64,000 nucleotides of DNA from Chromera velia (Eukaryota > Sar > Chromeraceae), in NCBI GenBank assembly GCA_018398765.1, contig JAHBMJ010003822.1:1-64000 (forward strand). The letters are read 5' to 3'. The notes below the pieces were generated by a model. The model ran no database searches, was not told the origin of the DNA, and saw nothing but the letters and a program-made list of their open reading frames with translations. The stretch's first letter is position 1; each line of letters opens with the position of its first letter. Both the position numbers and the translations under genes were made by a program. Positions 22,092-34,023 of the stretch are shown in pieces.

Positions 22092-23216
22092 TTGAATCAG
22101 ACTCTTACAGAGCAGAACGGCACACCTGCGGCGGACGGGCAGTCTGTTGACTGCGATGTATGCCACGTCAAGATCAAACTGAAGAACGCCTTCCACCTCC
22201 ATGAATTCTATCACACGAAGGAGACAGTCATTCTGAAATCGAAAGGAGACGGTGAGGGGGGAGAAGGTAAAGAAGAGGGAAAGGACGATGCAGAGATGGG
22301 AGGAGTGGAAGAGAGAGATGATGGGGATGAAGTGATGGATGACTCAGAAACTCAGACGATCGTCACGATCCATGGACACTGTAGCACTGACAAGCACAAA
22401 GCCGGTCTTGCAGCAAAGAAGTCTGGGAAGAAGCAGAAAACTCTGTCTCAAGCCTGGGGTGCGCCAGTGAGCGTGAAAAAGAAGTCCCGATCAGAACAGC
22501 CTGACTCAACCACAGCCTTAGCTTCAGCCTCAGTTTCAGCCCCAGCTTCAGCCTCAGCTTCAGCCTCAGCAGCAGTGAGCTCTGCAAAATCCGCCCCCTC
22601 CCAATCGTCCGAGCCCCCCCCCTGTTTGGGAATCCAGTACCTTTCCAGCTCTAACAACCCATCATTCTTCATAATTGAAGAACAAGCAGCGTATTTCGTG
22701 CTGGCATTGAAGTATTCTAAAGACGGAGAGCTTTCTCAGTTTGAAGGAAAGGTTTCTACCATGGGTGTCTTGAAGGGGCTCACGTCTCTTTATACGGTAA
22801 GGTGTGCAAATGAGGGGTCGACGAGGACGTGCCAGTTGGTCTCTTCCTCCAGGATTGGAGATAACCGGTTGGAAGCAGCCAGGCAGGCGCACAGTTCCGT
22901 TGGACCCCGCCTCTACCGTGTGGTAGTAATGGGATCCCGCCTCCTCTCGATTGGCCCTTTCCTCATTGATGCAGGCCTCTTTCCTTTTCTCCCCTCTGTG
23001 CCAAAAGATCATACCTCTGACTTTACGACCTGGCTGTTTTCTTCCCCAGCGGCAATCAAAGCCGTGGCTGAGTATGAAAACATTCATCCATTCATGAAGG
23101 CGGGTGTTCTCCTCATTCAGATTGCTCTCCAAATCAATTGTCATCTCTCTCTTTCGAATAAAGGATTAGACCGAACAAGTCAGAATGCGGCTGAGGAAAA
23201 CGTTCGAGCCAGGTGA
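22092..23216 (+). pseudogene. zinc-finger, transposon-like protein (probable decayed element)
   Basis: A frame of about 370 codons. The first in-frame candidate is a TTG, not an ATG. A possible acceptor (tcttacag) just before TEQNGTPAADG suggests it is an internal exon. Near the N-terminus CDVC is followed by spaced His residues (HLHEFYH). Then an acidic linker and HGHCSTDKHKAG..KKQKTLSQAWG follow, a pattern like the BED/C2H2-type fingers that precede transposase domains in eukaryotic DNA transposons. A Ser/Ala low-complexity stretch follows, then about 180 unrecognised residues with CANEGSTRTCQLVSSSR. After the TGA the same frame continues coding-like for about 24 codons (LTESVEGYAEAARRNHRS) to a second stop. 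No catalytic core was found. Confidence 0.45.
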
Positions 23217-23462
23217 ATTTCTGGCACGTTGACTGAAAGTGTGGAGGGATATGCAGAGGCTGCCCGCAGGAATCACCGTTCAGCGTGGATTGGATCCACA
23301 GTTACGTATGCATAGACTTCGACCCCTCAGCGAGAGAACAACAGCCTCATCAAACATCACCATGGCGGTGTTCGCTTTCTTTCTTCCTCGCGTGAGTGTT
23401 CAGCAGCAGGCTACTTAGACCTGTGCCGCAAACAAACTTTAAAGGAAGAGACGCGGGCAAAA

Positions 23463-24890
23463 TTGGAGAGGGGGAAGGCAGAGAGAGAAAAAAGAGAGGA
23501 AGCAAAAGGAGATTTAGGGATGGGTGAGTCAGTCGACGCTGCACCTGTGCATGTCGAAGGGGCAAACGGGTACAGAGAGCTCGCGCTTGACACAAGAGAG
23601 ACAGCAAAACTGCCAACGATTCTTTCAGAAGAGGTCACTTGTTTTGTTGTGAGCAAACAAGCAACGAAGGGTGTGGGAGTGGTACTTGAAAAGCTTGGCA
23701 TTCCTGTTCCCAGGTTTGCTAGTCAAAAGTATCAGAATTTCAAAGAGATGGCAGTTGTGTGGAAAGAAGTGACGCGAACTGCAAGAGGTGGTAGAGGGGG
23801 GGGTCAGACTTCTGCTGCTACTGCTGTGACCGTCATGGCCGCAGAAACGACGGCAGACGCCATTGTCGGAGAGAAAGAAGTGAGGCCTGCCGACTTTGAC
23901 AGAGATGGCGACGACTTGTCAGACAATGACGGCTGTGAGCATGATCTTGCAGAGGAGATGAGGGGGGTTGAGGGAAAAGATGATCTCAAGGTTGATGAGG
24001 AGATCAATCTTGATGAAATCCAGAGGCTTTTAGAAGAGCATTTATAAGAAACGAATGCTGTAGATCAGTTTGCCGAAGAAGGGAAGTTGTAAGACAGTGA
24101 TGTAGAGGTAAATGTATCAGGGCAGACCGAACAGAGAGAGGCCAATTTGGAGGTGGTGACAGACTTTTTGATGCAGGAAGACACTCTTTTGGACAGAGAA
24201 GGACCTGTGTCTGAAGCGCCTCAAGTGATAGCCCTGGATGAGAAGAGTGCTTTGGGTAAGTTTTGTGATGCGTTCGAAAAGATTGGTGAAGCAGAGTTGC
24301 AGGAAGATGCGGTGAATCGATTGATCCACTTTGCAAAGAACGATGCAGCAGGGTTGAATGAGCCCTACAAAGGCAGCGGAAAGGGTCCCGGAGAAGAAAA
24401 AGCTCAGACACACTTTTTTCGGTGGGTGGCACCATCTCAGCCAGTCACAGCACAGACAGAGCAAGGCCTTGCTCCTTCGCCTCTTTTGATTCCTATTCGT
24501 ATCTCGTCAGAATTCGAGAGAGGGTCGATTGTAGAAATTACAGAAGAGGGACAGCTTCTCGCTTCTTCTCACAGGTACATGAAAAAAACTGCCTCAAAGC
24601 TGCAAGGAATTTGGGTGGTCCTTTCTATATATGGGAGGTTTCTTTCTGGGAAGAGTACATACAAGCAGGCAAAGCTTATCATAATGAAGGGAAAAATCAA
24701 TGCAGAGCTAAATCACCACCCTGTGGTGGTGCATCTTTTTCCGATGCAGAGAGAGGCCAAATCTGAGGGGACGGAATATTTCTTTGATTTTTCTGCAAAG
24801 GACCCCTTCGATCGGCACATGATTCGTTTTGATGTTCCCAAGGGAGAGCTTGAGAAGCTTTTCCGTCAAATTGCGTGGGCGTCAATCTGA
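23463..24890 (+). pseudogene. acidic element-like protein frame with two in-frame TAA stops
   Basis: The frame from 23463 encodes about 194 codons: a Lys/Glu start, HVEGANGYRELALDT, an Arg/Gly spot, and an acidic end LDEIQRLLEEHL. It stops at 24045-24047. The same frame then gives ETNAVDQFAEEGKL, another TAA (24090-24092), and DSDVEVNVSGQTEQ. It continues without interruption to 24890 with SALGKFCDAFEKIGEAELQE and KDPFDRHMIRFDVPKGELEK. Coding character is kept on both sides of each stop, which points to one protein of about 475 residues broken by two nonsense changes. I do not recognise the family. It may belong to the same element as the upstream zinc-finger frame. Confidence 0.5.
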
Positions 24891-24930
24891 GTAAAAGATG
24901 GGATCTCAGCGTGATCTTGCGTGCATAAAA

Positions 24931-25520
24931 ATTAAAAGTGAAGGTACTTATACTTAGTGATCCTAGCCTTACTTTCAATCTACATAACAATACCATAACA
25001 TCACACATTTTTTTCCTAGTAATAAAAAACCTGTTTACAGTATAAAAGATCCATATAAAAAGGCTTTACTGTTTCAATTTTAGCTTCTAATTCTTTGTGG
25101 TTCAAAAGTTGTAAATATTTCTTTTTGTAGATTAAAAGTGAAGGTAGTTTTACCTAGTGATCCTAGCCTTACTTTCAATCTACATAGTGATACCATAACA
25201 TCACACATTTTTTTCCTAGTAATGAAAAACCTGTTTACAGTATAAAAGATCCATGTAAAAAGGCTTTACTGTTTCAATTTTAGCTTCTAATTCTTTATGG
25301 TTCAAAAGTTATAAATATTTCTTTTTGTTGATCAAAAGTAAAGACAGTTATACTTAGGGATCCTAGCCTCACTTTTAATGTGCGTAGCAATACCATAACA
25401 TCACGCATTTTTTTTCTAATATTGAAAAGCTTGTTTGCAGTATCAAAGGTGCATGTGAGCAGGCTTTACTGTCTCGCTCTCAGCTTCTAATTCGGTGCAG
25501 CTTCTGCAAAACCCCCCACT
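24931..25520. repeat. three 200-bp tandem repeats
   Basis: The unit starting attaaaagtgaaggta recurs at 24931, 25131 and 25331 (atcaaaagtaaagaca), an exact 200-bp spacing. Copies one and two are nearly identical; the third is diverged and GC-shifted toward its end. Each contains cctagcctta, ccataacatcac and a T run. Confidence 0.9.
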
Positions 25521-25930
25521 GCTTACACCTCCATCATATATGGCTCCATGCACCCTCAAGTCACCTGCACGGAGAACTAAGAAAATCTATAGAGAGGCAA
25601 GCATATCTCTTGAACGAGAAGGAGTGGAACAGTGAGACAGGGGGTGGAAAACCGCCCAAGCTGCACCTCTCCAAAATGTTCAAAAGCTCCTGGCCAGCGA
25701 CTTTCCCTGTAAAGCACCCCCACTGCTTAAACCTCTATGCACCCTCAAGTCACCTGCACGGAGAAGGAAGAAAATATGCAGACATGCAAGCATATCTTTT
25801 GAACGAGAACGAGTGGGATAGTGAGACAGGGAGTGAAAAGCCATCCAATCTGCACCTCTCCAAAACGTCCAAAAGCTCCTGGCCAGCGACTTTCCCTGTA
25901 AAGCAGTGCCACCCCCACTCCTTAAACCTC
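25508..25930. repeat. tandem repeats of about 190 bp
   Basis: The word gcaagcatatct recurs at about 25597 and 25786, a 189-bp step, together with cccccactgcttaaacc, caagtcacctgcacggag and cctggccagcgactttccc. Two full copies and partial flanking copies are present. The open frame across it is the repeat translated. Confidence 0.85.
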
Positions 25931-25934
25931 TATT

Positions 25935-27512
25935 CCTGACTGACTGACTGACTGACTGACTGACTGACTGACTGATTGACTGACTGACTGACTGACTTGC
26001 CGGCTGACTGGTGGACTGACTGACTGACTGACTGATTGACCGGCTGACTGACTGACTGACTGACTGACTGACTGACCGGCTGACTGACTGACTGACTGAC
26101 TGACTGACTGACTTGCCGGCTGACTGGTGGACTGACTGACTAGAAAAATGACTGACCTTCGTCNGACTGACTGACTGACTGACTGATTGACCGGCTGACT
26201 GAATGACTGAGTGACTGACTGAGTGACTGAGTGACTGACTGACTGACTTGCCGGCTGACTGGTGGACTGACTGACTGACTGACTGACTGATTGACCGGCT
26301 GACTGACTAACTGACTGACTGAATGACTGACTGACTGACTGACTGACTGAATGAATGTCATTGAGTGACTGATTGACCGGCTGACTGAATGACTGAGTGA
26401 CTGACTGACTGACTGACTGACTGACTTGCCGGCTGACTGACTGACTTGCCGGCTGACTGACTGACTGACTGATTGACTGGTTGACTGACTGACTGACTGA
26501 CTGACTGAGTGACTGAGTGACTGATTGACCGGCTAACTGAATAACTGAGTGACTGACTGACTGACTGACTGACTGACTGAGTGACTGAGTGACTGAGTGA
26601 CTGAGTGACTAAGTGACTGACTGACTAACTGACTGACTGACTGAGTGACTGAGTGACTGACTGACTGAGTGACTGAGTGACTGAGTGACTGACCGACTGA
26701 CTGACTGACTGACTGACTGACTGACTGAGTGAGTGACTGACTGACTGACTGACTGACTGACTGACTGACTGACTGACTGACTGACTGACTGACCGACTGA
26801 TTGACTGACCAACTGACTGACTGACCAACTGACTGATTGACTGACTGACTGACTGATTGACCGGCTGACTAACTGACTGTCTGAGGGACTGACTGCCTCA
26901 CTTTGTGACTGACTCACTGACTAGCTAGCCAGTGTGTCTGCCTTGGTGCCTCCCTCACTGCCTACATTTCTGTGTGCCCCCTTCGACAGTGGCAGCGAGG
27001 GGATATAGACACAGATACACGTAGATATACGTACATATACTGACTGACTGCCTGACTGACTGATTGGTTGACTGACTGACTGACTGACTGATTGGTTGAC
27101 TGACTGACTGACTGACTGACTGACTGACTGTCTGAGGGACTGACTGCCTCACTTTGTGACTGACTCACTGACTGGCTAGCCGGTGTGTCTGCCTTGGTGC
27201 CTCCCTCACTGCCTACATTTCTGTGTGCCCCCTTCGACAGTGGCAGCGAGGGGATATAGACACAGATACACGTAGATATACGTACATATACTGACTGACT
27301 GCCTGACTGACTGATTGGTTGACTGACTGACTGACTGACTGACTGACTGANTGACTGACTGACTGACTGACTGATTGGTTGACTGACTGACTGACTGACT
27401 GACTGATTGGTTGACTGACTGACTGACTGACTGACTGACTGATTGACCGGCTGACTGACTGACTATCTGAGGGACTGACTGCCTCACTTTGTGACTGACT
27501 CACTGACTGGCT
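25935..27512. repeat. long GACT/CTGA satellite array
   Basis: Over 1.5 kb of (GACT)n with recurring variants (gattgaccggctgact, cttgccggctgactggtgg, gagtgactgagt). Single N bases occur at 26164, 27351 and 27513, probably collapsed or unresolved repeat. The Ser/Gln/Val-rich frames on the minus strand are artefacts. Confidence 0.93.
26880..27512. repeat. 251-bp higher-order unit inside the GACT satellite
   Basis: A non-GACT block begins tctgagggactgactgcctc at 26880 and continues with a unique stretch containing cccccttcgacagtggcagc and gatatacgtacatatac. It recurs at 27131 (251 bp later), and its first 48 bp recur at 27466. The copies are nearly identical, so the array has grown by unit duplication. 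Confidence 0.88.
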
Positions 27513-27706
27513 NGGGTAGAAGAGGGTTGACGGCGGCGAGATGCTTCCTTGAAGGGGGGGTACCCTCCCCCTTCGTATGTGTCGATGCCTGTGGCGGNCG
27601 GGGGGGGTGGTCCCCCCCCCATTTTTTAGGGTGACGCCCGGGGTGATGCCTCGTTGGCTCGTTAGCAGCGCGCATGCAGGAGTGGCCCCGGAAAGAAAGT
27701 TGGAAT
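27513..27706. other. G/C-run region with unresolved bases
   Basis: Follows the satellite. It contains runs of G and C and N bases at 27513 and 27598, so base-level reading here is unsafe. No gene is supported. Confidence 0.6.
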
Positions 27707-28093
27707 TCAGGTTGGCCGGGAAAGCGAATTATTAATAGGAGAATTGCATGCTCGGTGTGTCAGTCTGACTGATGTTTGCGCGTCTCGAACGCGTCTCGAG
27801 AATTCTCGAGATCCTGGTGGTGGCAACAGATTTCGATTAGGAAAATCTGCAAGTTTCACCTTGTGGCTAAGTACTGTCTGAAACCACGTAACCCTTGGCT
27901 CGCTGCTTGAGGGCCCCATCTGCATCAAATCTTTCACGATCGTGGCGGTGACAGCATCCCAAGTATTTTCTAGCACGTTCTGCAGACCGGGCATCAGTCC
28001 ATTTCTTGTTCCCTGCGTAGCCTTTCTATACCGACATCCGAAGCAAGCTGGCTTTTGATCACTTCCAAGCCAGGGGACGTGACAAATCTGCAT
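27707..28093 (-). CDS. hypothetical frame upstream of the CAP gene
   Basis: A 128-codon frame divergent from CAP, 93 bp from its start codon. The middle (GLMPGLQNVLENTWDAVTAT and TWFQTVLSHKVKLADFPN) has an ordinary, amphipathic composition. The ends look less coding-like. No family is recognised and no splice sites are convincing. It may be one exon of a gene interrupted by the satellite, or chance within the CAP promoter region. Confidence 0.27.
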   Translation of the reverse strand: MQICHVPWLGSDQKPACFGCRYRKATQGTRNGLMPGLQNVLENTWDAVTATIVKDLMQMGPSSSEPRVTWFQTVLSHKVKLADFPNRNLLPPPGSREFSRRVRDAQTSVRLTHRACNSPINNSLSRPT

Positions 28094-28186
28094 ACTAAAA
28101 TCTTACGGCAAAGGCCGCGGGATTTTCCAGCCTTTTTCACGCCCGAGCTTCGCTGGCTCAGAAAAGTGAAAAGGGGCCAGTAAAGG

Positions 28187-31100
28187 ATGGACGTCGAGAA
28201 ACTTCGACAGCTAATTGAACGGCTCCAGGTCGTTACAGAGAGCCTGGAAAAGTATTCAGCCAGCAGTCCGGAAGTACCGTCTGAAAGCGCCCCCGCAGCT
28301 TCGGTAAGGGAACTATCACTGTTCGGTTTTGTATTCCACAAGAATGCTCCGTAGACCGGTTCTCGTCTGTCTGTCTGTGCGCTCTGCAGGGACCGGGCGC
28401 CAAGACCACTCCCCCCGAGGCCTCTAGTCAGAAGAGTGGAAAGGCTGCGTCCGCAGCATCCGCAGAGTTTTGGACGGCGGTGACTCCGTCCATCGAGAAG
28501 CTCGTGGAAGAGTCGAAGAAATGTGACACAACCGTACAGTGGCTGGTCAGTCGATTGAGGACGCGCCAACTGCACATGTACAGGCTCCTCTCTGTCAAAT
28601 GGGCTCCAACGCGCCTCATTTGCTCCGTCTACCTACTAGGTTCTCATCGAATTTTTGTGGTGGGTGAGGTTTTGCTTTTTGTTGACGGCACCAATTTGTG
28701 TTTTGGGTCTTTGCAGACTGGGAGGATCGTCCTGTCGTTCTCTATGGCAAAGCGATTTCTTGCCTTGGCCTCTGCGTGTGTGAAGCCTGCGGTGCTCAAC
28801 GAACCACTGAACGAACCTCCAGCAAACCTTTTTGGGCCATTCTTGGGTCTGTCAGTCTTTCTGTCTCGATCAGAGTATCCAACCATCCATCCATCCATCC
28901 CGACGTCTTTTTGTTTCCATGCATCTATGTGTATACACGCCCATGTGTCTTTCTATCTCCCTGTCTGCGTATCTGCCCGCTACTTTGTCTCTGTGCCTGA
29001 CTGTCTATTTTTTAGTTTTGTCTCCCTCTCTCTCTCTCTGTCTGCCCGCCTGTCTGTCTATTGTGTTCATGAAGAAAAGAAGGGAGAAGAAGAAACAGAT
29101 AGTCTGTCTGTCCGGAAGGAAGGAAGGGAAAGGGGAAAGAAGGAACGATGTGGTCTCTCTGAGTCAGCGAAAAGAGAAGAGAGGGAGGAACGTCAGCATA
29201 TCTGTCCATCTCCACCTAGATCCCCTTCTCTACCCATGACACCACCACATCTCCTTGGCTCCTGATCTTGAATTTCAGTACGGCCATATGACTTGTTGAT
29301 TGAGGATTTCCCTTTTTCCTGTCCCCTCCATTCACATTTCTGATACCTCTGCAGAGGTCTGCAAAGCGATACCTTCAGGACCGACAAAACAACCGTACGG
29401 ACAGCCTACAGGAGGGAAGCTCGATGACCCGAGAGGACCTCACGTGCACCCCTGCAAGGCTGCCGTCTCCATCTGCAGCAGCCACCTCTGGCTCCTCCTA
29501 GACGTCCGTCTGTCTTTTTCTTTCTTTCTGTGTGGAGAGAGGAGGGTGACAGACAGAAAAGAGAGAGAATCTTGTGCGTGCCAGGTTTTCGCTAAAAGAG
29601 CCTTAGCACTTCTGGGTACTAACGCGCCAGCCCGCTTGCGTGTTTCCGTTGCCCTGTATCTCGTCCCTGCGTATGTACTCGTTAGGCTCCTTTTTTAGGA
29701 GACAGACATCGATGAGTCTCGTCAGTTTGCAAGGAGCCCGGCAAGCAACCCATGCCCTGCTCAAATAAAACGGAATGGAGAACGTGCAAGAGAAAACCTT
29801 GGAAGCCAAACATCCGGTTTCTACCTTCTCTCCCAACCTTTAGTGGTGTATTGAATCCTCGTGCTTCCCCTGAATCGATTCGATTACATGTCTGCGTCCT
29901 GCATGCAGGATCCCCCCTCCTACGTGGAAGCCATGAAGGAGGAAATCAGCTTCTCCGTCACAAAGGTGCAGCAGATGAGGTCGGTCGGTCAGTCAGACGT
30001 CTCTGATGTGTGTTTCCTTGCTTCCCTTACTGCTGTGCTCTTTGACTGCCACTCTCTGTGTGTCCACTTGACTTTCTATGCGCGTTGTGAGTGCTATGTG
30101 GACTCCTCCCCCCCCCTTTTTTCAAACTGCTGAGGCATGACGTAGGTGTTCGTCGCGCTTCCGATCTTTCGCCATCGTTTCCTCCTCTGTCAATCGTGAC
30201 CCTTCCCTTCCCTCCCCTTTCTTTCCTCTCTGTAGAGTTCCTGAGACCTCTGCGTGGGCCAAGGCGGTCAACGAGCTGAGCGCCTCTCTGCTGGCGTACG
30301 TCAAGTCGAAGGCGCCCTCGGGAATTGCGTGGGGAAAGGAGGGGGGGGAAGACGCTGACGCTTTCCTTGCGCTGCACCCGCTTGACCCCTCGAAAACCGA
30401 AAAGGCACAGGGTGACGACACACAGGGACCGCCCAAGGCCCTGCCTCCCAAGAAGGCCCCGCTGGGGATGAAGAAGGCAGGGCCCCCTCCGCCGAAGAAG
30501 GCCGGGGCCCCTCAATCAGCATACCACCAAGTTGCGCCGAAAGCGAAGAGCACAGGGGGGGGCGAGACCTCTGCTGGAGGTGGGATGGCTGCAGTGTTCG
30601 ACGAGATCAATAAACTCGGCATGGAAGGTGGGCTTGTTGTTTGTCTTCTCTCTGGGAGTACTTCTTTTTTCTACAGGTCAACTTCTCTGCGCACAGTCAG
30701 CTGGGTGTATGAAGAGAGAGAGAGAGAGAGCCAACCATGAATTCCAGGGAGAGAAAGAGAAGGAGCTCGGTGCATGCCGACAGAAGGGGGGGAAACGATG
30801 TTTTCGGCTCCATAAACTAAATACATGACGGATTTTTTGGGCACATTTTTTCATCTCACCCACTTCTTTTGCAAGGATAGTTTTCTTGTAAATGCGGCAG
30901 AGTCGAGACATGCAGTAAGCTGGGTTCCCTCCTTTTGTTTCTCTTTGCTTAGTAGTTTTTCTCGTTGGCTTTCTCTGGTCTCATTGGGTTGCTCTGCTTT
31001 TCTCGTGGGTCTGGCCGCAGAAGAAAAAGCGTAAAAAGCCTGCACGTCCATCTGTGTGCCGCCCCGTCTGTCTCTCTCTGCTGATTTTCTGATCAATCCG

Positions 31101-34023
31101 AAAGCCCCCCCCCCCCCCCNNNNNNCCTTCGGCCCATGCAATCAGGAATGCACCAGGGTCTGAAACACGTGACGAGAGACATGAAGGTGAAATTCGACCC
31201 CACAAAGGGAGAGTACGTGAAGAAAGACGGAGGGACGACTGCAGAGGGAGGAGCGGGACCACCGAAGACAATAACAGGTGCCGGAAAGAAAGCACCCCCA
31301 GGTATGGTGCTCGCTTTTTGTATCTGTTCCGTTTCTTCCTTTGCCGTCTTGAGCCCCGACTTTCTTCGTCTTGATGCCCTTCCCTTTAGGTGTAAGTGAC
31401 CTTCTGCATGTCGAGGGCGTCAGCCATAGAGAAAGGCTGAGATTTTAACTCTGCGGAACAGTTTTCTGGCGAAGAGGACGTGGCTCTTCTCTTTCGTGCT
31501 TCCTCCGTCCTGCGTTTTTGTCCTTCCCCCACATCTCTCGTCAAGGTTGCACAAACACTGAAACTGCAATTCAGCCCCTCTGTAGCCAATAGGCTTCTCG
31601 CTTCTCCCCATTTCTCTTTCTTCCTTCTGTGTTGTTCGCCTCGGCACTTCCATATCGCTTGTATCTGCCTGCCTTTCACCCTCTGCCTCTGTCCGCAGGA
31701 CCGAAAGCAGGATCCAAACCGCCCCCTCCACCTTCCTGTACTCTCCAGGGAAAGATTTGGCGACTGGTCGGTCGGTTGAGTCCTCCCCGGCGCTTTTTGG
31801 TCTTCCCTTTCTCACGCATAGGAGGCGAACGGGTGGGAACTTGAATACTTCCTCTAGTGAATCTGTGAAGGCAGATAGATGACTTTCTATTCCCCCCCGC
31901 CCGCCTTTTTTTTTCTGTCGGGGGCTCGTTGGAAGGATCTTTTCCATCTCTCCTTTGCGTTAGCTGGTATTCTTCATGCCTGTTCGCCTGCATGCAGGAA
32001 AATTATGAAGACGACAAGAACGTGACAGTGACGCCGTCTCTCGACCAGAACGCGTACATCGCTGCGTGTAGGAAAAGCACCGTCAGGGTTCCGCAGAAGT
32101 GCAACACCATCGGCATCGGTCAGCAGTCCCTACTTATGGAAGAAATCCTCTGTGTATGTGCCTCCCCATTGAATTTGGCGTTTTTTCTTGTACCCACCCT
32201 CTCGTCCTTAATTCCGCTTTTGCTTCTTGACGTGAAACTCTGTAGCTTGGTCACTTTCAGTCACGAAAGCGTTCCTCGTTCTTTCCTCGTTCTGCTCACA
32301 TGCCGGTTCCGTCTGCTCACAGTCTCGAAAGCTTTCCTCTGTAGCCGGTCTGCTCACATGCCGTGCCATTCCTGGTTCTTTCCTCTTCCCTCCCTCCCTG
32401 TCTGATGACCCCCCTGCCTGCAGATGGATGCAAGAAGGTTTCTGTCATTGCGAAGGCCTGCCTGTCTCAGATCGAGGCCGTCAACTGCGACGACATCCAA
32501 ATTTTCGTCGAGGAAAAGTCAGTCAGTCAGGCTATCAGTCGGACAGCCTGAGTTCGTGGATTAGTCGATCGTGTTTGTGAATCGGGTGCCTTTCCGGGAA
32601 CTCTGGCCGATCCTGTGTGTGGATTGAGGAGAGAAAGATAGACGCAAGGTGTATTCTCGGGCTCTTTGGAACCTCTCGGTCTGGCCCCAGCTCTGTCTGT
32701 GGGATTTTCGTTCTCTCTCTTTGTACAGCTCTGTGGTCCTTGAGGATGCATGTGCAGATGACAGAGCAGCAAAAATAGTTCCTCTCTGCTGTCTCAGGTT
32801 GTTGTCTGTGCGTTCCATTATCGACAGACACCATTTTCTTCTCGGGCTGGAAATGATCAGCTCCCCATTTTCCTTCCCTGTTTTCCTCGTCTACCGCTAG
32901 CTCTGTTTGTCCTCCAGTTTGCTGGCCTGCAAGTGCTGGACAACGGGTTTTTCTTTTCCCTCATGTCGATGCAGAGTTCCGGCCATTGCACTCGACAAGT
33001 GCACAGGAGTGGAGGTGAGTGGGTGGAAGAAGAGAGGGTCTACAAAAGAAAGACAAATGCTGACTGTACGCGAATGCAAAGAAGAGCTGTTGAGGTCGAG
33101 AGGGAGAAAGCGGGGGAGCGAGCAAAAAAGGATTGCCAGTCTACTTGTCCCTTTCCTTTTTATTCTTCTATGTTTTTTGACGCATTTCATGACGCTCTCT
33201 TCAGTCTCTTTGCCACCTCTCCATGCTTGAGAAGGGCGAACGGATGGAGACAGGAGACAGACACCTGCTGTAGCCAGTCTGTCCTTGCTGCCTCTTCCTC
33301 TGGGAATTCGTGATTGAGTGCCTTCTTGCTGTGTGCAAATGCATATGTGTGTCTGTTCGGAAACAGAGATTTATCTCTCCCTCACCCCCCCCCCCCCNCC
33401 CCTGCCTTTGCATGAAATAAACCGAAGATCTTTCTCCTGTCGGAGGAAAGCAAAGCCTGCGAGATCAGGTCATCGAAGTCCTCGGACATGAACGTCTCCT
33501 TCCCAGCACCCACAGAGACAGACGCCGAGAACCGGACAGAGCTGCCTATACCCGAAGCATTCGTCTCCAGAATTGAGGTGGGTGAGTGGGTGGTCCAGTT
33601 GATACAAAAAACACGTGCGCAAGAAATGGCAGTTCCGGGAAAGTCTTTTTCATGGTTTCGTATTCATGTCACTAGACAACCAAACACGTGCGGCCGTTGC
33701 AGTCACCGATGGGAGCTAGAAAGGGAGCTTCTCTCCTTTCTGACAAGGCAGAAAGGAACTTTCAACCAATTGTCTGGGCGGCAAGGGAAGTAGAAAGGGA
33801 GGAACGTGTCACTGAGTCTCTTATTTGATCCATTTCGGATTTACAGCCAAGTCTCCTTGCAAAACAGGCCCTTTGACCGTCATTCGATTAGTTTTCGTCC
33901 CTTCCAATCCGCATTAGAAAGTGGTGATCTTTGCCCCTCTTTTCTATTTTTTCTCTCATTGCATTGTTTTTGTTTGTTCAGGACGGAAAGCTCAAGACGG
34001 AGGTCTCATCCCTCTATGCGTAG
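28187..34023 (+). CDS. cyclase-associated protein (CAP), actin-monomer recycling
   Basis: Exons: 28187-28303, 28390-28545, 28717-28791, (one unresolved exon near 29355-29500), 29909-29979, 30236-30627, 31146-31301, 31699-31766, 31998-32118, 32424-32517, 32975-33014, 33428-33577, 33982-34023. All listed junctions from 29909 onward close in phase. The start MDVEKLRQLIERLQ and MAKRFLALASACVKP match the CAP N-terminal helical domain, as does AYVKSKAPSGIAWGKEG (usual YIKEYHTTGLAWSK). Pro-rich GPPPPKKAG follows, then GLKHVTRDMK of the WH2-like region. WRLENYEDD opens the C-terminal beta-helix domain, which continues in KVPAIALDKCTGVE, SEESKACEIRSSKSSDMNV, and ends KLKTEVSSLYA. CAP binds actin and promotes ADP-actin turnover in the cytosol. 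Introns contain C-run gaps. Confidence 0.88.
31120..31125. other. assembly gap at a poly-C run
   Basis: Six N directly after a long C homopolymer, inside a CAP intron 20 bp before the exon acceptor at 31145. Coding sequence is unaffected. Confidence 0.95.

Noticed and set aside
26140-27503. Ser/Gln/Val-rich frames (SVSQSVSQ)
   Set aside because: Translation of the GACT satellite; no start context or splice signals.
25935-27512. CRISPR-like array
   Set aside because: The units are contiguous simple repeats without unique spacers, and the window is eukaryotic.
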